Below, piece by piece: positions 18,202-25,980 of a stretch of DNA of 64,000 nt. Numbering within the stretch: position 1 is the stretch's first letter; the number at the start of each line of letters is the position of its first letter. The notes beneath the pieces were generated by a model. It was not told where the DNA came from. It ran no database searches and worked only from the letters and a program-made list of their open reading frames with translations. Made by a program: the position numbers and the translations under genes. Origin of the DNA: Bradyrhizobium sp. Arg816 (lineage in GTDB: Bacteria; Pseudomonadota; Alphaproteobacteria; Rhizobiales; Xanthobacteraceae); NCBI RefSeq assembly GCF_029989365.1, contig NZ_JAPRAQ010000001.1, forward strand, positions 868,001 to 932,000, written 5' to 3'.

Positions 18202-18873
18202 TCAATTTGGCTTCGTGCCTGGCGGGACAGAGTCAAAGGCGGAGAGCGAGCCGATCGCGGACCCTTCCGCGACCGGCGCCGGGATCGGCTCCGCGGCCGG
18301 CGCGCCCTCGCTGGCATCGTCTTCCGGCGCGGCGGCCGGCACCGCCGGACGCTGCACGGCGCGGCCGAACAGCGTGTCGTCGTCGAAATGCATCGCGCCG
18401 GCGGCGAGCAGCCGGTGACGATCCTGCGGCGAAAGGCCGAATTTGCTCGACAGGTCGATCGTCATCTTTGCGGCGTGATCACGGCGTCCTACCGCGGGAT
18501 TTTCGCGGGGCATCTTGTCGCCGGAGATCGTCTTGACCATGACCGAATAACCCTTGGTCAGGATTTCCTCGTTCGCGGCGACGAATTCGGCTGCGTAAAT
18601 GCAGAACATCGCGAATAGGTGCAGGTCGAGCTGCGAGAGCAGGTGCAGACGGTCGAGCCGCGGCGCGTAATCGTCCCACATGACGCTCGCACCCTTTAGC
18701 CGTAGATCCTGCAGATAACCGGGCTTGTTGTCCGACGGCGTCTGCGTCCGCACCGCGACCAGCAGGCCCGCGAGGCGCTCGGCCTCGAGGATCGCCTTCT
18801 CGGTCTTGGTCTTTCGCTTGCCCGGATACCCTTTGGCAGCCTGGTCGAGCGGATTGTCGGGATGTCGGCCCAT
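18202..18873 (-). CDS. Terminase small subunit, P27-like
   Basis: A 223-residue protein 6 bases upstream of TerL. It opens MGRHPDNPLDQAAKGYPGKR, a glycine/lysine-rich start like that of P27-type small terminases, then has a helical core (LLSQLDLHLFAMFCIYAAEF) and a proline/alanine-rich tail. It would recognise the packaging site and regulate TerL. Confidence 0.8.
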   Translation of the reverse strand: MGRHPDNPLDQAAKGYPGKRKTKTEKAILEAERLAGLLVAVRTQTPSDNKPGYLQDLRLKGASVMWDDYAPRLDRLHLLSQLDLHLFAMFCIYAAEFVAANEEILTKGYSVMVKTISGDKMPRENPAVGRRDHAAKMTIDLSSKFGLSPQDRHRLLAAGAMHFDDDTLFGRAVQRPAVPAAAPEDDASEGAPAAEPIPAPVAEGSAIGSLSAFDSVPPGTKPN

Positions 18874-18915
18874 AAAAAATAAAATCTCAGGAATTTCGCG
18901 GCAAAAAATACGGTT

Positions 18916-19374
18916 CTAGAATGCCGGTCCCGAAGAGGGGGGCATAGACTTTTGGCCACCCCCCACCCCTACGTCGACCGGCAGCTCAGCGAGCGTGAGG
19001 CGGACAGCGACAGCGCTGTCGAGCCACAGGTCAGCGACCACGATCTCACCCTTGGCGAACATGACCTCAAGCGTTTGCTTGATCACGTCATGGTGCCACG
19101 CGCAGGCAGGCTGCCACATGGCCCTGTTCCAGAAGCGATCGCGATCACCCTTGTGCGGCTCGACGTGGTCGGTCACCGCGCAAGGCACCACCAACCCTAC
19201 AGCCTCGCACCCCTTGCAGAGCGGATGGTGCAGGCGGAACAGTCGGGACGCACGGTCCCACTGCACCGTGTAGCCACGTTCGCGCGCAGAGCCACGCTCG
19301 GCATCAGCTGCAACGTTCTGCTCTGCCCGTGTTGGAACGGGGCGTGCGTGGAATTGTTGAGGGCGAGAAGGCAT
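18916..19374 (-). CDS. HNH endonuclease beside terminase
   Basis: A 152-residue HNH nuclease. The zinc-binding and catalytic pattern is HPLCKGCEAVG, then TDHVEPHKGD (HNH His), then WNRAMWQPACAWHHDVIKQ. HNH proteins encoded next to terminase are required for cos cleavage and packaging in HK97-like phages, which fits the position as first gene of the late operon. It begins 12 bases after an intrinsic terminator hairpin. Confidence 0.85.
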   Translation of the reverse strand: MPSRPQQFHARPVPTRAEQNVAADAERGSARERGYTVQWDRASRLFRLHHPLCKGCEAVGLVVPCAVTDHVEPHKGDRDRFWNRAMWQPACAWHHDVIKQTLEVMFAKGEIVVADLWLDSAVAVRLTLAELPVDVGVGGGQKSMPPSSGPAF

Positions 19375-19380
19375 CTCACA

Positions 19381-19416
19381 AAAGGAAGGGCCGCTTGCGT
19401 TGCCACAAGCGGCCCT
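19381..19416 (-). terminator. Intrinsic terminator in the late-operon leader
   Basis: On the minus strand the 11-bp stem AGGGCCGCTTG/CAAGCGGCCCT with an 8-base loop is followed by TCCTTTT. It lies just upstream of the HNH start at 19374, so late transcripts must read through it. Confidence 0.75.
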
Positions 19417-19487
19417 GAGTCTAGGGAGGAAACGCCCAAGGAGGGAAGCGGTGACGCACAGGCGCGCTACCGCACACCCTAGACATG

Positions 19488-19513
19488 CAAAAGCCCGGCG
19501 CTGCGGCCGGGCT
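19488..19513 (-). terminator. Intrinsic terminator ending the early operon
   Basis: On the minus strand AGCCCGGC pairs with GCCGGGCT (8 bp) across a short loop, followed by TTTTG. It begins 5 bases after the NusG paralogue's stop codon. Confidence 0.8.
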
Positions 19514-19517
19514 CATT

Positions 19518-20210
19518 CTACGTGAAGCGATTTTCCGAATGCTTCGCACGCCTGCCTCGAGGCAGGTGCCGCTCAGAGCGTTTCCGCTTCTGACGTCGAT
19601 CCGTGGGTGCAGGCGTGCCTGCAGCGGCCGGCTCGATCTGCGCCTCGGTTAACTGGACGGAGGCGCCGCGCAACGCGTCGACAAAAACGGTGAGTCGGTC
19701 CCTTGAGTCAAGGCGCTTCACCTGCCCCACGAAGCCCGCGAGCGGACCGTCGACGATCTCCACCATCTGGTTGACCACATAATCACGCTCACCGAAAGGC
19801 CTGTTCATCGCATCGACGATGCCGCGCACCACCACCATGTCGGCAGGCTTCAGCGATGCTCGGCGCCCCTCGTCGACAGTCAACCAGTCACCAACGTCGT
19901 CGACCCGCTTGATCGCAGGTTTGCCAGCGTCGAAGTCTGGCACGAACACCATGCCGGCGAGGAACGGGCGCTCGACGCGCTTGCCGAGATGAGGCTTGCG
20001 CGTTTCCTGTTTCGTCCGCCGGTTGATGTAGCGCACAACGATCGGCGAATAGGCGCAGATGCCACGCTCCAGCAAGCGCCTCACGACACGCGCATCGCGG
20101 CCAGGCGTGACGCTCAGCATGAACCATCGCTCCGGCGTGACAGGCACAGCGAGCGGCTCCTCGGTCGGCACATAGCCGACGAACTGCCCGATTTCGTAAT
20201 GCATATTCAT
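19518..20210 (-). CDS. NusG-family transcription elongation/antitermination protein
   Basis: The ATG at 20208-20210 follows GGGGAG and overlaps the replication gene's stop (ATGA), giving 230 residues. The NGN domain spans about 25-115 (RWFMLSVTPGRDARVVRRLL, then RPFLAGMVFVPDF). A KOW segment follows at about 150-190 (MVEIVDGPLAGFVGQVKRLD), and the C-terminal tail is basic. NusG paralogues bind RNA polymerase and change pausing and termination. This one lies directly before two terminators that separate early and late operons, so a role in late-gene antitermination is a reasonable inference. Confidence 0.85.
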   Translation of the reverse strand: MNMHYEIGQFVGYVPTEEPLAVPVTPERWFMLSVTPGRDARVVRRLLERGICAYSPIVVRYINRRTKQETRKPHLGKRVERPFLAGMVFVPDFDAGKPAIKRVDDVGDWLTVDEGRRASLKPADMVVVRGIVDAMNRPFGERDYVVNQMVEIVDGPLAGFVGQVKRLDSRDRLTVFVDALRGASVQLTEAQIEPAAAGTPAPTDRRQKRKRSERHLPRGRRAKHSENRFT

Positions 20211-21361
20211 TCGTCTCCCCCTGCCTGCGATGCGGCGTCGTCGGACCACGTTCCGTCCTTGCGCGGCGGCCATGGCGCCGGCGCGAAGAAGCCCATTTCG
20301 TCGCCGCGCCGCTCGAGCAGCGGCGATCTGACGCCGAACACGTGCGACGACAGGAACGCCGACCACGCCGCGACCTGCTGTCGATCGACGATCCATCGCC
20401 AGGACGCCCTGTCGGCCACACCCCCAAAGGCGAGCACCTGCGGCGTGGTTTCAGCGCGATAGATCACCTGCCCGCGATTAACGAACGGCTTCCCCTTGCC
20501 GACCGCGTAAAGCACAGCGATCGCCTTGCCCGCTTCGGAATTCTCGTCGATCGCAAACGACGCGGGGCGCCCTTCCGCAGAGCCCTCACCCACGCCGCGC
20601 AGCAAGGTCCATCGCTTTTCCTCGAGGTAGCGCCAACCCGCCGGGACGGTCTTGCGGCCCTGGCGCTTCAGCTCATCGAGGAACAGCTCGACGCCGGCGA
20701 GCGCCGCTTTCTCCTCGTCGGCCGACAGCGCATCGGCGGCATAGTCGGTGCGGTTGCGATCGTCGACGGCTGCGGTCGGCCAAAGCTTGCGGAACTCGGC
20801 CTTGAAGCGATCCTTGCGATCTCGCGCCCGCGCGCCCGCGTCTCTCTCATTCGTTTTAAGGGGTCGTTCTAAGGGGTCGTTATTGGTGCCCGCGTATGTG
20901 TGGGCACCCGTGCCCGCGCATGCATGGGCACCCGTGCCCACGGGCGGGCACCCCTGCCCACCGGCGGGCACCCCCCCTCCGTTTTCCGGTACTTCCGCGT
21001 TTTCTGCATGGCTCTCGTCGAGATCGTCGTCGGCATCGCGCGCGAGGCTTTTCAGGTCGAAATCATCGCGGTCGAGCTTCACGCGATACGCATAGCTCGA
21101 CGATGGCGTCGAATCTTCCGGGCGCCAGTGATCGCGCCGCCGCTTCTCCACCCAGCCGGCCTCATACAGCCGCTCGAGCGAGCGCTGCAATGTGGCGCGG
21201 CCGCAGCCAATCTCGGCCGCCATGCGGACCTGGCTGCGCGTGCACCAGCCGGCGCGATCGATATGACGGCCGAGCAGACACAGCGTTTGCAGGTCGCGGG
21301 CGTCGAGCGAACGATCAGTCACCGCCCCCGCGGGAATGATCGACAGACGAGGATTGGACAC
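20207..21361 (-). CDS. Phage replication protein with winged-helix N-terminus
   Basis: A 384-residue protein. The N-terminus (about 18-85) has a winged-helix DNA-binding pattern, GRATLQRSLERLYEAGWVEK, seen in phage replication initiators. A low-complexity glycine/proline-rich linker (about 130-160) follows, encoded by the tandem DNA repeats at 20886-20973. The C-terminal half (DRFKAEFRKLWPTAAVD onward) is helical. It lies in the early operon upstream of the NusG paralogue. By analogy with lambda O, it may start replication from a site inside its own gene. Confidence 0.75.
   Translation of the reverse strand: MSNPRLSIIPAGAVTDRSLDARDLQTLCLLGRHIDRAGWCTRSQVRMAAEIGCGRATLQRSLERLYEAGWVEKRRRDHWRPEDSTPSSSYAYRVKLDRDDFDLKSLARDADDDLDESHAENAEVPENGGGVPAGGQGCPPVGTGAHACAGTGAHTYAGTNNDPLERPLKTNERDAGARARDRKDRFKAEFRKLWPTAAVDDRNRTDYAADALSADEEKAALAGVELFLDELKRQGRKTVPAGWRYLEEKRWTLLRGVGEGSAEGRPASFAIDENSEAGKAIAVLYAVGKGKPFVNRGQVIYRAETTPQVLAFGGVADRASWRWIVDRQQVAAWSAFLSSHVFGVRSPLLERRGDEMGFFAPAPWPPRKDGTWSDDAASQAGGDE
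20857..20881. repeat. Two direct 12-bp repeats TAAGGGGTCGTT
   Basis: Exact copies lie at 20857-20868 and 20870-20881, immediately beside the iteron-like array and inside the replication gene. This stretch is lower in GC than its surroundings and could be a duplex-opening or accessory element of an origin. Confidence 0.7.
20886..20973. repeat. Four tandem iteron-like repeats inside the replication gene
   Basis: Units at 20886-20909, 20910-20933, 20934-20953 and 20954-20973 each follow the pattern (G/C)TGCCC-spacer-GGGCACCC, with inverted arms. Unit lengths are 24, 24, 20 and 20 bases. Because 20 is not a multiple of three, the DNA pattern is kept while the encoded peptide changes frame. This points to a DNA-level role such as initiator binding. 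Confidence 0.75.
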
Positions 21362-21493
21362 GTGATGCCTTGAGGAATTGAGTCAACTGGACGCGGTAAG
21401 CAACTGCACTGGATTGGTTTTGCTATCGCGGCCCGCCGGCATGATGCAGACCTGCACCTCGACAAGGTTCGAGACACACGTTAGGATTGCGCC

Positions 21494-22084
21494 ATGACAG
21501 ATCCGACATCGGCCCATAACCTTGCTTATGATTTGGCGAAGGACTTCCAGCCGACTGTGGCCGCGATGGTGGCACTCGCTGCGGCGTTCTTTGCCTATCG
21601 GGGCGTCGCGCAGCGTATTGCCTATGACAAGGAAGTCGCAGACGTCGCGCGATTGCGTGCGCGAATTTCTCTCTGCACGCGACTTATGTTGCGAACCCGG
21701 CCGCTCGTGAGACAAGCGCAGTTCCTTGTTGACTGGCTCAAAAATGAGGAAATCTCGGTTGCGCTTAAAGAGATCGACGAGCAAATGACGAGATGGCCTA
21801 AGACACCTCCCGAGCTTGACGAGGCATGGCAACACGTCGACGCAATACCAGTCGCGGCCATAGATGAGCTGGACGCATTTAGGGACAACCTCGACCGGTT
21901 TGAATACGTGTGTGCCAATCCCCGCGAGGAAAAGGAAAGCTGGCCCAAGTTTCAGGTGAACGCCTTGATTAGCGTAGCGAAAGAAATCGTCTATCACGGG
22001 AGCCAGCTGGACAAGGCGCTCGAAGCCGAAATTGCGGCCATACGCGGGCGCTTGGATGAGCGCAGCAGCGGCCGTATCGTCTAG
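21494..22084 (+). CDS. Lone plus-strand gene in the early operon, candidate moron
   Basis: A 196-residue protein beginning MTDPTSAHNLAYDLAKDF, with one hydrophobic segment near 21-37 (TVAAMVALAAAFFAYRG). The rest is helical and charged, with an acidic/tryptophan-rich middle (EQMTRWPKTPPELDEAWQHV). It is encoded against the direction of all surrounding early genes, with gaps on both sides and visibly lower GC. That is the signature of a moron inserted between replication and nucleotide-metabolism genes. A small membrane-anchored protein is suggested. Function unknown. Confidence 0.75.
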   Translation: MTDPTSAHNLAYDLAKDFQPTVAAMVALAAAFFAYRGVAQRIAYDKEVADVARLRARISLCTRLMLRTRPLVRQAQFLVDWLKNEEISVALKEIDEQMTRWPKTPPELDEAWQHVDAIPVAAIDELDAFRDNLDRFEYVCANPREEKESWPKFQVNALISVAKEIVYHGSQLDKALEAEIAAIRGRLDERSSGRIV

Positions 22085-22104
22085 CAGGGCTAGTGCGACA
22101 CCGA

Positions 22105-22320
22105 TCATACTGCGACCTCAACCGCCTTGCACGCTGGCGTATTGCCGCCGACCTGGATTTTCTCTGTGCCGCAAAACCATTCCTTCCAGTGCTGCGGCCA
22201 TCCGCGCTCGTCGGTTTCGTGGCGCGAGACGCAGATGATTTCGCAACCATCGCGCTCGCAGACCTTGCGCGAGCTGTGGCCGTCCGGGCTACGAACCTTC
22301 TCGCTCCACTTGTGCTTCAC
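22105..22320 (-). CDS. Small cysteine-containing phage protein, function unknown
   Basis: A 71-residue protein beginning MKHKWSEKVRSPDGHSSRKV, with Cys21, Cys26 and Cys30 and several histidines that could bind a metal. It overlaps the upstream membrane-protein gene by 4 bases and is the last gene before the opposite-strand insertion. No family is recognised. Confidence 0.6.
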   Translation of the reverse strand: MKHKWSEKVRSPDGHSSRKVCERDGCEIICVSRHETDERGWPQHWKEWFCGTEKIQVGGNTPACKAVEVAV

Positions 22321-22514
22321 CGTTGCGACCTCCGGAAACGGGTCTCCAGGTCGCCGATAACGAGCGTGGTCGGCTCCGGCTTGGTCGCCTCCTCGAAGGC
22401 CTGCGCGACGTAGCGGCCGCGGTGGCGCCAGGCGATGGCGTACCCGAGCATGAAGCCCGCGAACGCGATGATGGAGCCCGCGCCGACCGCGATATTGACG
22501 CTGATGGCGATCAT
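22317..22514 (-). CDS. Small single-span membrane protein, function unknown
   Basis: A 65-residue protein with one hydrophobic helix at about 4-28 (VNIAVGAGSIIAFAGFMLG), followed by a basic cytoplasmic tail. It is coupled to both neighbours by 4-base overlaps. Nothing in the sequence shows whether it takes part in superinfection exclusion or another envelope function. Confidence 0.6.
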   Translation of the reverse strand: MIAISVNIAVGAGSIIAFAGFMLGYAIAWRHRGRYVAQAFEEATKPEPTTLVIGDLETRFRRSQR

Positions 22515-23041
22515 GCCGCCACCTGCGTCAGCTCGGCGAACCGCTGGAGGAAAAGGCCGCGCGCGCGCAGCGGCGCCCAGCCGACGATCTCGGCGTCGAT
22601 CGGCTGCTCGCTGTCGACGACCCAGGGATCGCCGGTGTCCCGCATGACCTGCATCCGCTCAGTACGCAGCACGCGCCGATCGGCAAGCTTGACGGACTCC
22701 GGCGTCGTTTCAGGCAGCCCGAACGCGCGATAAACAGCGGACTGGCAGCGCTTCTCCGCGGCCTTGTAATCCGGCATGAACTGCTTGATAGGCGACAGCA
22801 TGTCGAGCAGGTACGCTTCGCTGCCGTCGTGCAACAGGCCCGCGAGCGCATCGTCACCACAGAAGCGCGACACAAGGATCGAATGCTCGGCGTTCGAGTA
22901 GAACCGCAGGCAATGACCGCCGAAACGGCACTGCATCGCCAAGGCGTGCGCGATGTCCTCGATGTCGACGTCCTCAGGCCGCGGATCGAGCGGCCAGAAT
23001 TTCTTGCCCGTGTAGGTTTGAATCCAACCGGCGAGCTTCAT
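22511..23041 (-). CDS. HD-domain phosphohydrolase
   Basis: The ATG at 23039-23041 overlaps the methyltransferase stop, giving 176 residues. The HD signature is complete: His32 in DIAHALAM, His53 in NAEHSILV, His71-Asp72 in GLLHDGSE and Asp80. Such small HD proteins resemble YfbR-type 5'-nucleotidases and act on nucleotides with a divalent metal. Between a DNA methyltransferase and the replication gene it may tune nucleotide pools, but the substrate is not evident. Confidence 0.85.
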   Translation of the reverse strand: MKLAGWIQTYTGKKFWPLDPRPEDVDIEDIAHALAMQCRFGGHCLRFYSNAEHSILVSRFCGDDALAGLLHDGSEAYLLDMLSPIKQFMPDYKAAEKRCQSAVYRAFGLPETTPESVKLADRRVLRTERMQVMRDTGDPWVVDSEQPIDAEIVGWAPLRARGLFLQRFAELTQVAA

Positions 23042-25209
23042 TGCGGTACCCCCTGCTGCTGAACGGATGCCGGCGCGGCCAGCTGCGCCAGGAAGGCACG
23101 GCCGGTGTCGGTGATCTTCAGTGCCTTGGTCGTGGCGCCGAGCAGGCCGCGGCCGACGAGATGGCGCGCCATCTGGCCGTCGATCTCCTCGCCAGCATCG
23201 ACCGCCATCAGCGCGAGCTGCTCGGCCAGCTCGTCGGCATCGACCGGCAGCCGCATCTGCAGGGCGCCGTCGACGATCTCGGCCGGCGGTGCGTCCTCCA
23301 ACTGACGCGCGGCGTCGAACAGGCTCATCTGCGGCGCGCGGAAGGGCTCGGTCAGCTCGACGCGCGGATCTTGCGGCGTCGCCTCGGCCTGCAGCTCGCG
23401 CAAGCGGTCCCAGCCCTTGCCGGTCAGCGACCATTCCTTGCCGCCGAAATAGGAGAAGCCGCGCGCGCGGTAAAACTCGCCGAGATCCGGCGCGATGTCG
23501 CGGCGCGGGTGGCAGAAGTCGGAGAGGATCGTCAACGCCTCGCGCTCGCCGATTGAAGCGGGATCGAACGGCGCCGGAGCGAGCCATTCGGAATCCGCCA
23601 GCTGGTCGATGGCGATGACGTCGCCGGCATTGTATGGCGCACAATCCGAAACGGCCGCAGCGGCGCTGGCCCCGTCAGTTGCTTCCGCTGCGGCCGCCTC
23701 GGTCTCACCGGAGGGCTCCGGGAGGTCGTGCCGAGCGATGACTTCGCGCCAATGTGCGTCGACGGCATCGTCGCGCTCCAGCCCGAACGGCTTACTCTCG
23801 CAGCGGAACGACCAGCCGCAGAGGCAGGTGGCGACGTTGAAGGAGACACCGCCCGGATAATCGCGCGTCATCGACACGGTGTGACCGTCGCGGGCGGGAT
23901 GTTCCCAAAGCCGCTCAGCGTCGCGCGCCGCACGCGCGGCGTTGAAGGCGTCGCGGAGGATGTCTTCCTCGGCGCGCGCCGAGGACGGCGAAGGCGCCAC
24001 ATTGGTCGGGGTCTCGATCGCGCCTTGCGGCGCAACGAGTACGACGCCCGCTTGATTCCCCCACGCGTCCCAATTCGCCGGCAGCGGATGCTCGCCGTCG
24101 ACGCGGGCGAATAGCTCGAGCACCGGCAACGGCTGGCCGGCAGTGTCCTTGCCGACCATGGTCGCGATCATGTGGCGGTAATGGTCGGGCTTGCGCGAGT
24201 GCTCGCGCTTCCGCTCGCGATGGTTGGAGCTGAACTTTTCGTCGCTGGCGGGTTTGGGCAAGCCGCGGCCGCGCTTGAACTGCAACAGCAGCTCGTCCTG
24301 GTCCCACACCAGCAAGCCGGTGCCGCTTTCGTCCGGATGCTCCTCGTCGGTCTTGGTCCAGACGTAACAGGTCGAGTAACTGTCCATGCCGAGCGCAAGC
24401 TGACAGGCATAAGCGAGTGGCAGGTCAGCCGTCGCCAGCACGACCTCGCCATCCGCGAGCGTCACCTCGATCTTGTAGGGCACCTTGGCGAGCAGATGCG
24501 CGCGCGGAATCCACATCCAGTGCCAGGCGTCGGGCTGCATCGCCTCGCCGACCCGCTCCAGATATTTGAGGATCTCCGGCCACGGCATGGTCGCATAGTG
24601 GTTCTCATAAGCGCGGTTGCCGATACCGGCCTTTCGCACCCAGGGCGGATCGCTGTAACTCGCCGGATATTTCTTGCCGGACGGCGTCAGCGCCGAGGCC
24701 GAGGCCAGCGCCGAGGACAGGTCGCGGCGATGGATACGCCCCTTCTCCTCAGCATCAATCTTGAGCAGATCCATGGCGACGCGACCGGCGCCGGATTCCA
24801 TTTCCTCTTTGTGCCGGGCGAGCGCTCGCTCGAACTCGGCCACGTCCATCGCGGCCAGTTTTTGCGCTTTCGAGGACAGTTTGCGGTCGACGCCAATGTC
24901 GGCGAGGCGCGGCCGCTCATCTTCTGGCTGTTCCACAACGGCACCGCCAGAATCGCTCTTGCCCTGCAACTGGCCGCGCGACCCGGTGTTGAGACCGACC
25001 GTCTCTTTTTGCGCCACGATTAGCTCGCCGAGCCGCCGCTCGGCCCGGAAACGGATCTGCGCCGCCTGGATCTCAAGCCCCTTGTCGCTGGCCTGGCGCG
25101 CGTAGACCCGCATCGCCTCGGCTTTGCTCCGGATGTCGACGACCTCGTCGACCGCGACCGCCTCGGCGAGCGCGCGGCGCGCGGCCTCATATCGGACCAG
25201 CTCAGTCAA
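23038..25209 (-). CDS. MT-A70 family adenine-N6 DNA methyltransferase with long C-terminal extension
   Basis: The likely start is TTG at 25207-25209, just downstream of GGAGG and overlapping the HNH gene end, giving 723 residues. The N-terminus (VDIRSKAEAMRVYARQ, then RAERRLGELI) is a helical module common in rhizobial phage methyltransferases. The catalytic motif SYSDPPWVRKAG is at about 181-192. The distal MT-A70 motif PVLELFARVDGEHPLPANWD follows near 360. About 300 further residues hold a CLCGWSFRCES segment and wing-like modules resembling helix-turn-helix repeats. It probably methylates adenine in phage DNA. Confidence 0.8.
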   Translation of the reverse strand: MTELVRYEAARRALAEAVAVDEVVDIRSKAEAMRVYARQASDKGLEIQAAQIRFRAERRLGELIVAQKETVGLNTGSRGQLQGKSDSGGAVVEQPEDERPRLADIGVDRKLSSKAQKLAAMDVAEFERALARHKEEMESGAGRVAMDLLKIDAEEKGRIHRRDLSSALASASALTPSGKKYPASYSDPPWVRKAGIGNRAYENHYATMPWPEILKYLERVGEAMQPDAWHWMWIPRAHLLAKVPYKIEVTLADGEVVLATADLPLAYACQLALGMDSYSTCYVWTKTDEEHPDESGTGLLVWDQDELLLQFKRGRGLPKPASDEKFSSNHRERKREHSRKPDHYRHMIATMVGKDTAGQPLPVLELFARVDGEHPLPANWDAWGNQAGVVLVAPQGAIETPTNVAPSPSSARAEEDILRDAFNAARAARDAERLWEHPARDGHTVSMTRDYPGGVSFNVATCLCGWSFRCESKPFGLERDDAVDAHWREVIARHDLPEPSGETEAAAAEATDGASAAAAVSDCAPYNAGDVIAIDQLADSEWLAPAPFDPASIGEREALTILSDFCHPRRDIAPDLGEFYRARGFSYFGGKEWSLTGKGWDRLRELQAEATPQDPRVELTEPFRAPQMSLFDAARQLEDAPPAEIVDGALQMRLPVDADELAEQLALMAVDAGEEIDGQMARHLVGRGLLGATTKALKITDTGRAFLAQLAAPASVQQQGVPQ

Positions 25210-25714
25210 AGGGAATCTCCTCCAGCTGGCGCGCACCAGCGAGCGCATCGGCCTTGATCTGGCGCACGATGGCGTCGAGTGTCGGCGCGGTGCCGCGCGT
25301 GCGGCGGCTGATGGCGTTGTCGCGCTTGGTGGCCCAGCGCAGATTGCAGCGGCGGTTATCGAGCGTCTGGCCGTTGATGTGGTCGACGACATGGGCGGAG
25401 AGGAACGCGTCGTCACGACCGGGATCAGCCGCGATCATGATCTCGCGATGCATCCGCACGGTCGACCGCGACGGCCCGACATTGCGCTTGGCGTAGTGCA
25501 TCCAGCTGTCGCCGCGCCCGTTGCCAGCATGCCAGACGTTCCACATGTTGTCCGACAGCCAGGCGAAGTCGACGGCATCAACCAGCGTCCAGATGGGCTC
25601 GCGCTGCGACAGCCAGATCCGGCGACACGGGGTCGCCGACAGGTCGGGCAGGTCCGAAAGGTCGAAGGCGACCGCGCGGGCTTCCGTGGTGTTGACCGGG
25701 GCCTGCATCATCAC
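25202..25714 (-). CDS. HNH endonuclease (AP2/HNH type)
   Basis: A 170-residue protein with an HNH core in its second half: VRMHREIMIAADPGRDDAF, then AHVVDHINGQTLDNRRCNLR. The N-terminal WTLVDAVDFAWLSDNMWNVW is the usual substrate-adjacent segment of homing-type HNH proteins. It overlaps GapR-like and methyltransferase genes. It could be a selfish nuclease or a packaging/recombination nuclease. The sequence does not say which. Confidence 0.8.
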   Translation of the reverse strand: MMMQAPVNTTEARAVAFDLSDLPDLSATPCRRIWLSQREPIWTLVDAVDFAWLSDNMWNVWHAGNGRGDSWMHYAKRNVGPSRSTVRMHREIMIAADPGRDDAFLSAHVVDHINGQTLDNRRCNLRWATKRDNAISRRTRGTAPTLDAIVRQIKADALAGARQLEEIPFD

Positions 25715-25980
25715 AGCATCCCCAGCGCCTGCATGTAGGTTTCGAGGACGGTCTCGAATGCCTCACGCTCGATCGGCTCGATCTTGCGCATGCGCACGAT
25801 GGTGCGCAGCGCCGTGACGTCGTAACCGTTGCCCTTGCTCTCGGCGTAGACGTCACGGACGTCGTCGGAGATTGCCTTTTTCTCCTCCTCCAGCCGCTCG
25901 ATCCGTTCGATGATCGATTTCAGCTGATCTTTGGCGATCTGCTCGGCGCGCTTCGATGCGGTATCGGCGACCTTGCTCAT
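25711..25980 (-). CDS. GapR-like DUF2312 nucleoid-associated protein
   Basis: An 89-residue protein. The segment EQIAKDQLKSIIERIERLEE followed by KKAISDDVRDVYAESKGNG and YDVTALRTIVRMRK closely matches GapR/DUF2312 of alphaproteobacteria. GapR forms tetramers that encircle overtwisted DNA ahead of replication and transcription and stimulates topoisomerases. Length and order of helices match the family. A phage copy in the early operon could assist replication of phage DNA. It overlaps both neighbours by 4 bases. Confidence 0.85.
   Translation of the reverse strand: MSKVADTASKRAEQIAKDQLKSIIERIERLEEEKKAISDDVRDVYAESKGNGYDVTALRTIVRMRKIEPIEREAFETVLETYMQALGML

Noticed and set aside
20886..20973. 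Tandem repeats as a CRISPR array
   Set aside because: Units are only 20-24 bases with no unique spacers and lie inside a coding gene.
25209..25416. Extended N-terminus of the methyltransferase (in-frame upstream ATG)
   Set aside because: It would overlap the HNH gene by about 200 bases and reads as serine/arginine-rich noise. The TTG start with GGAGG fits the compact operon.
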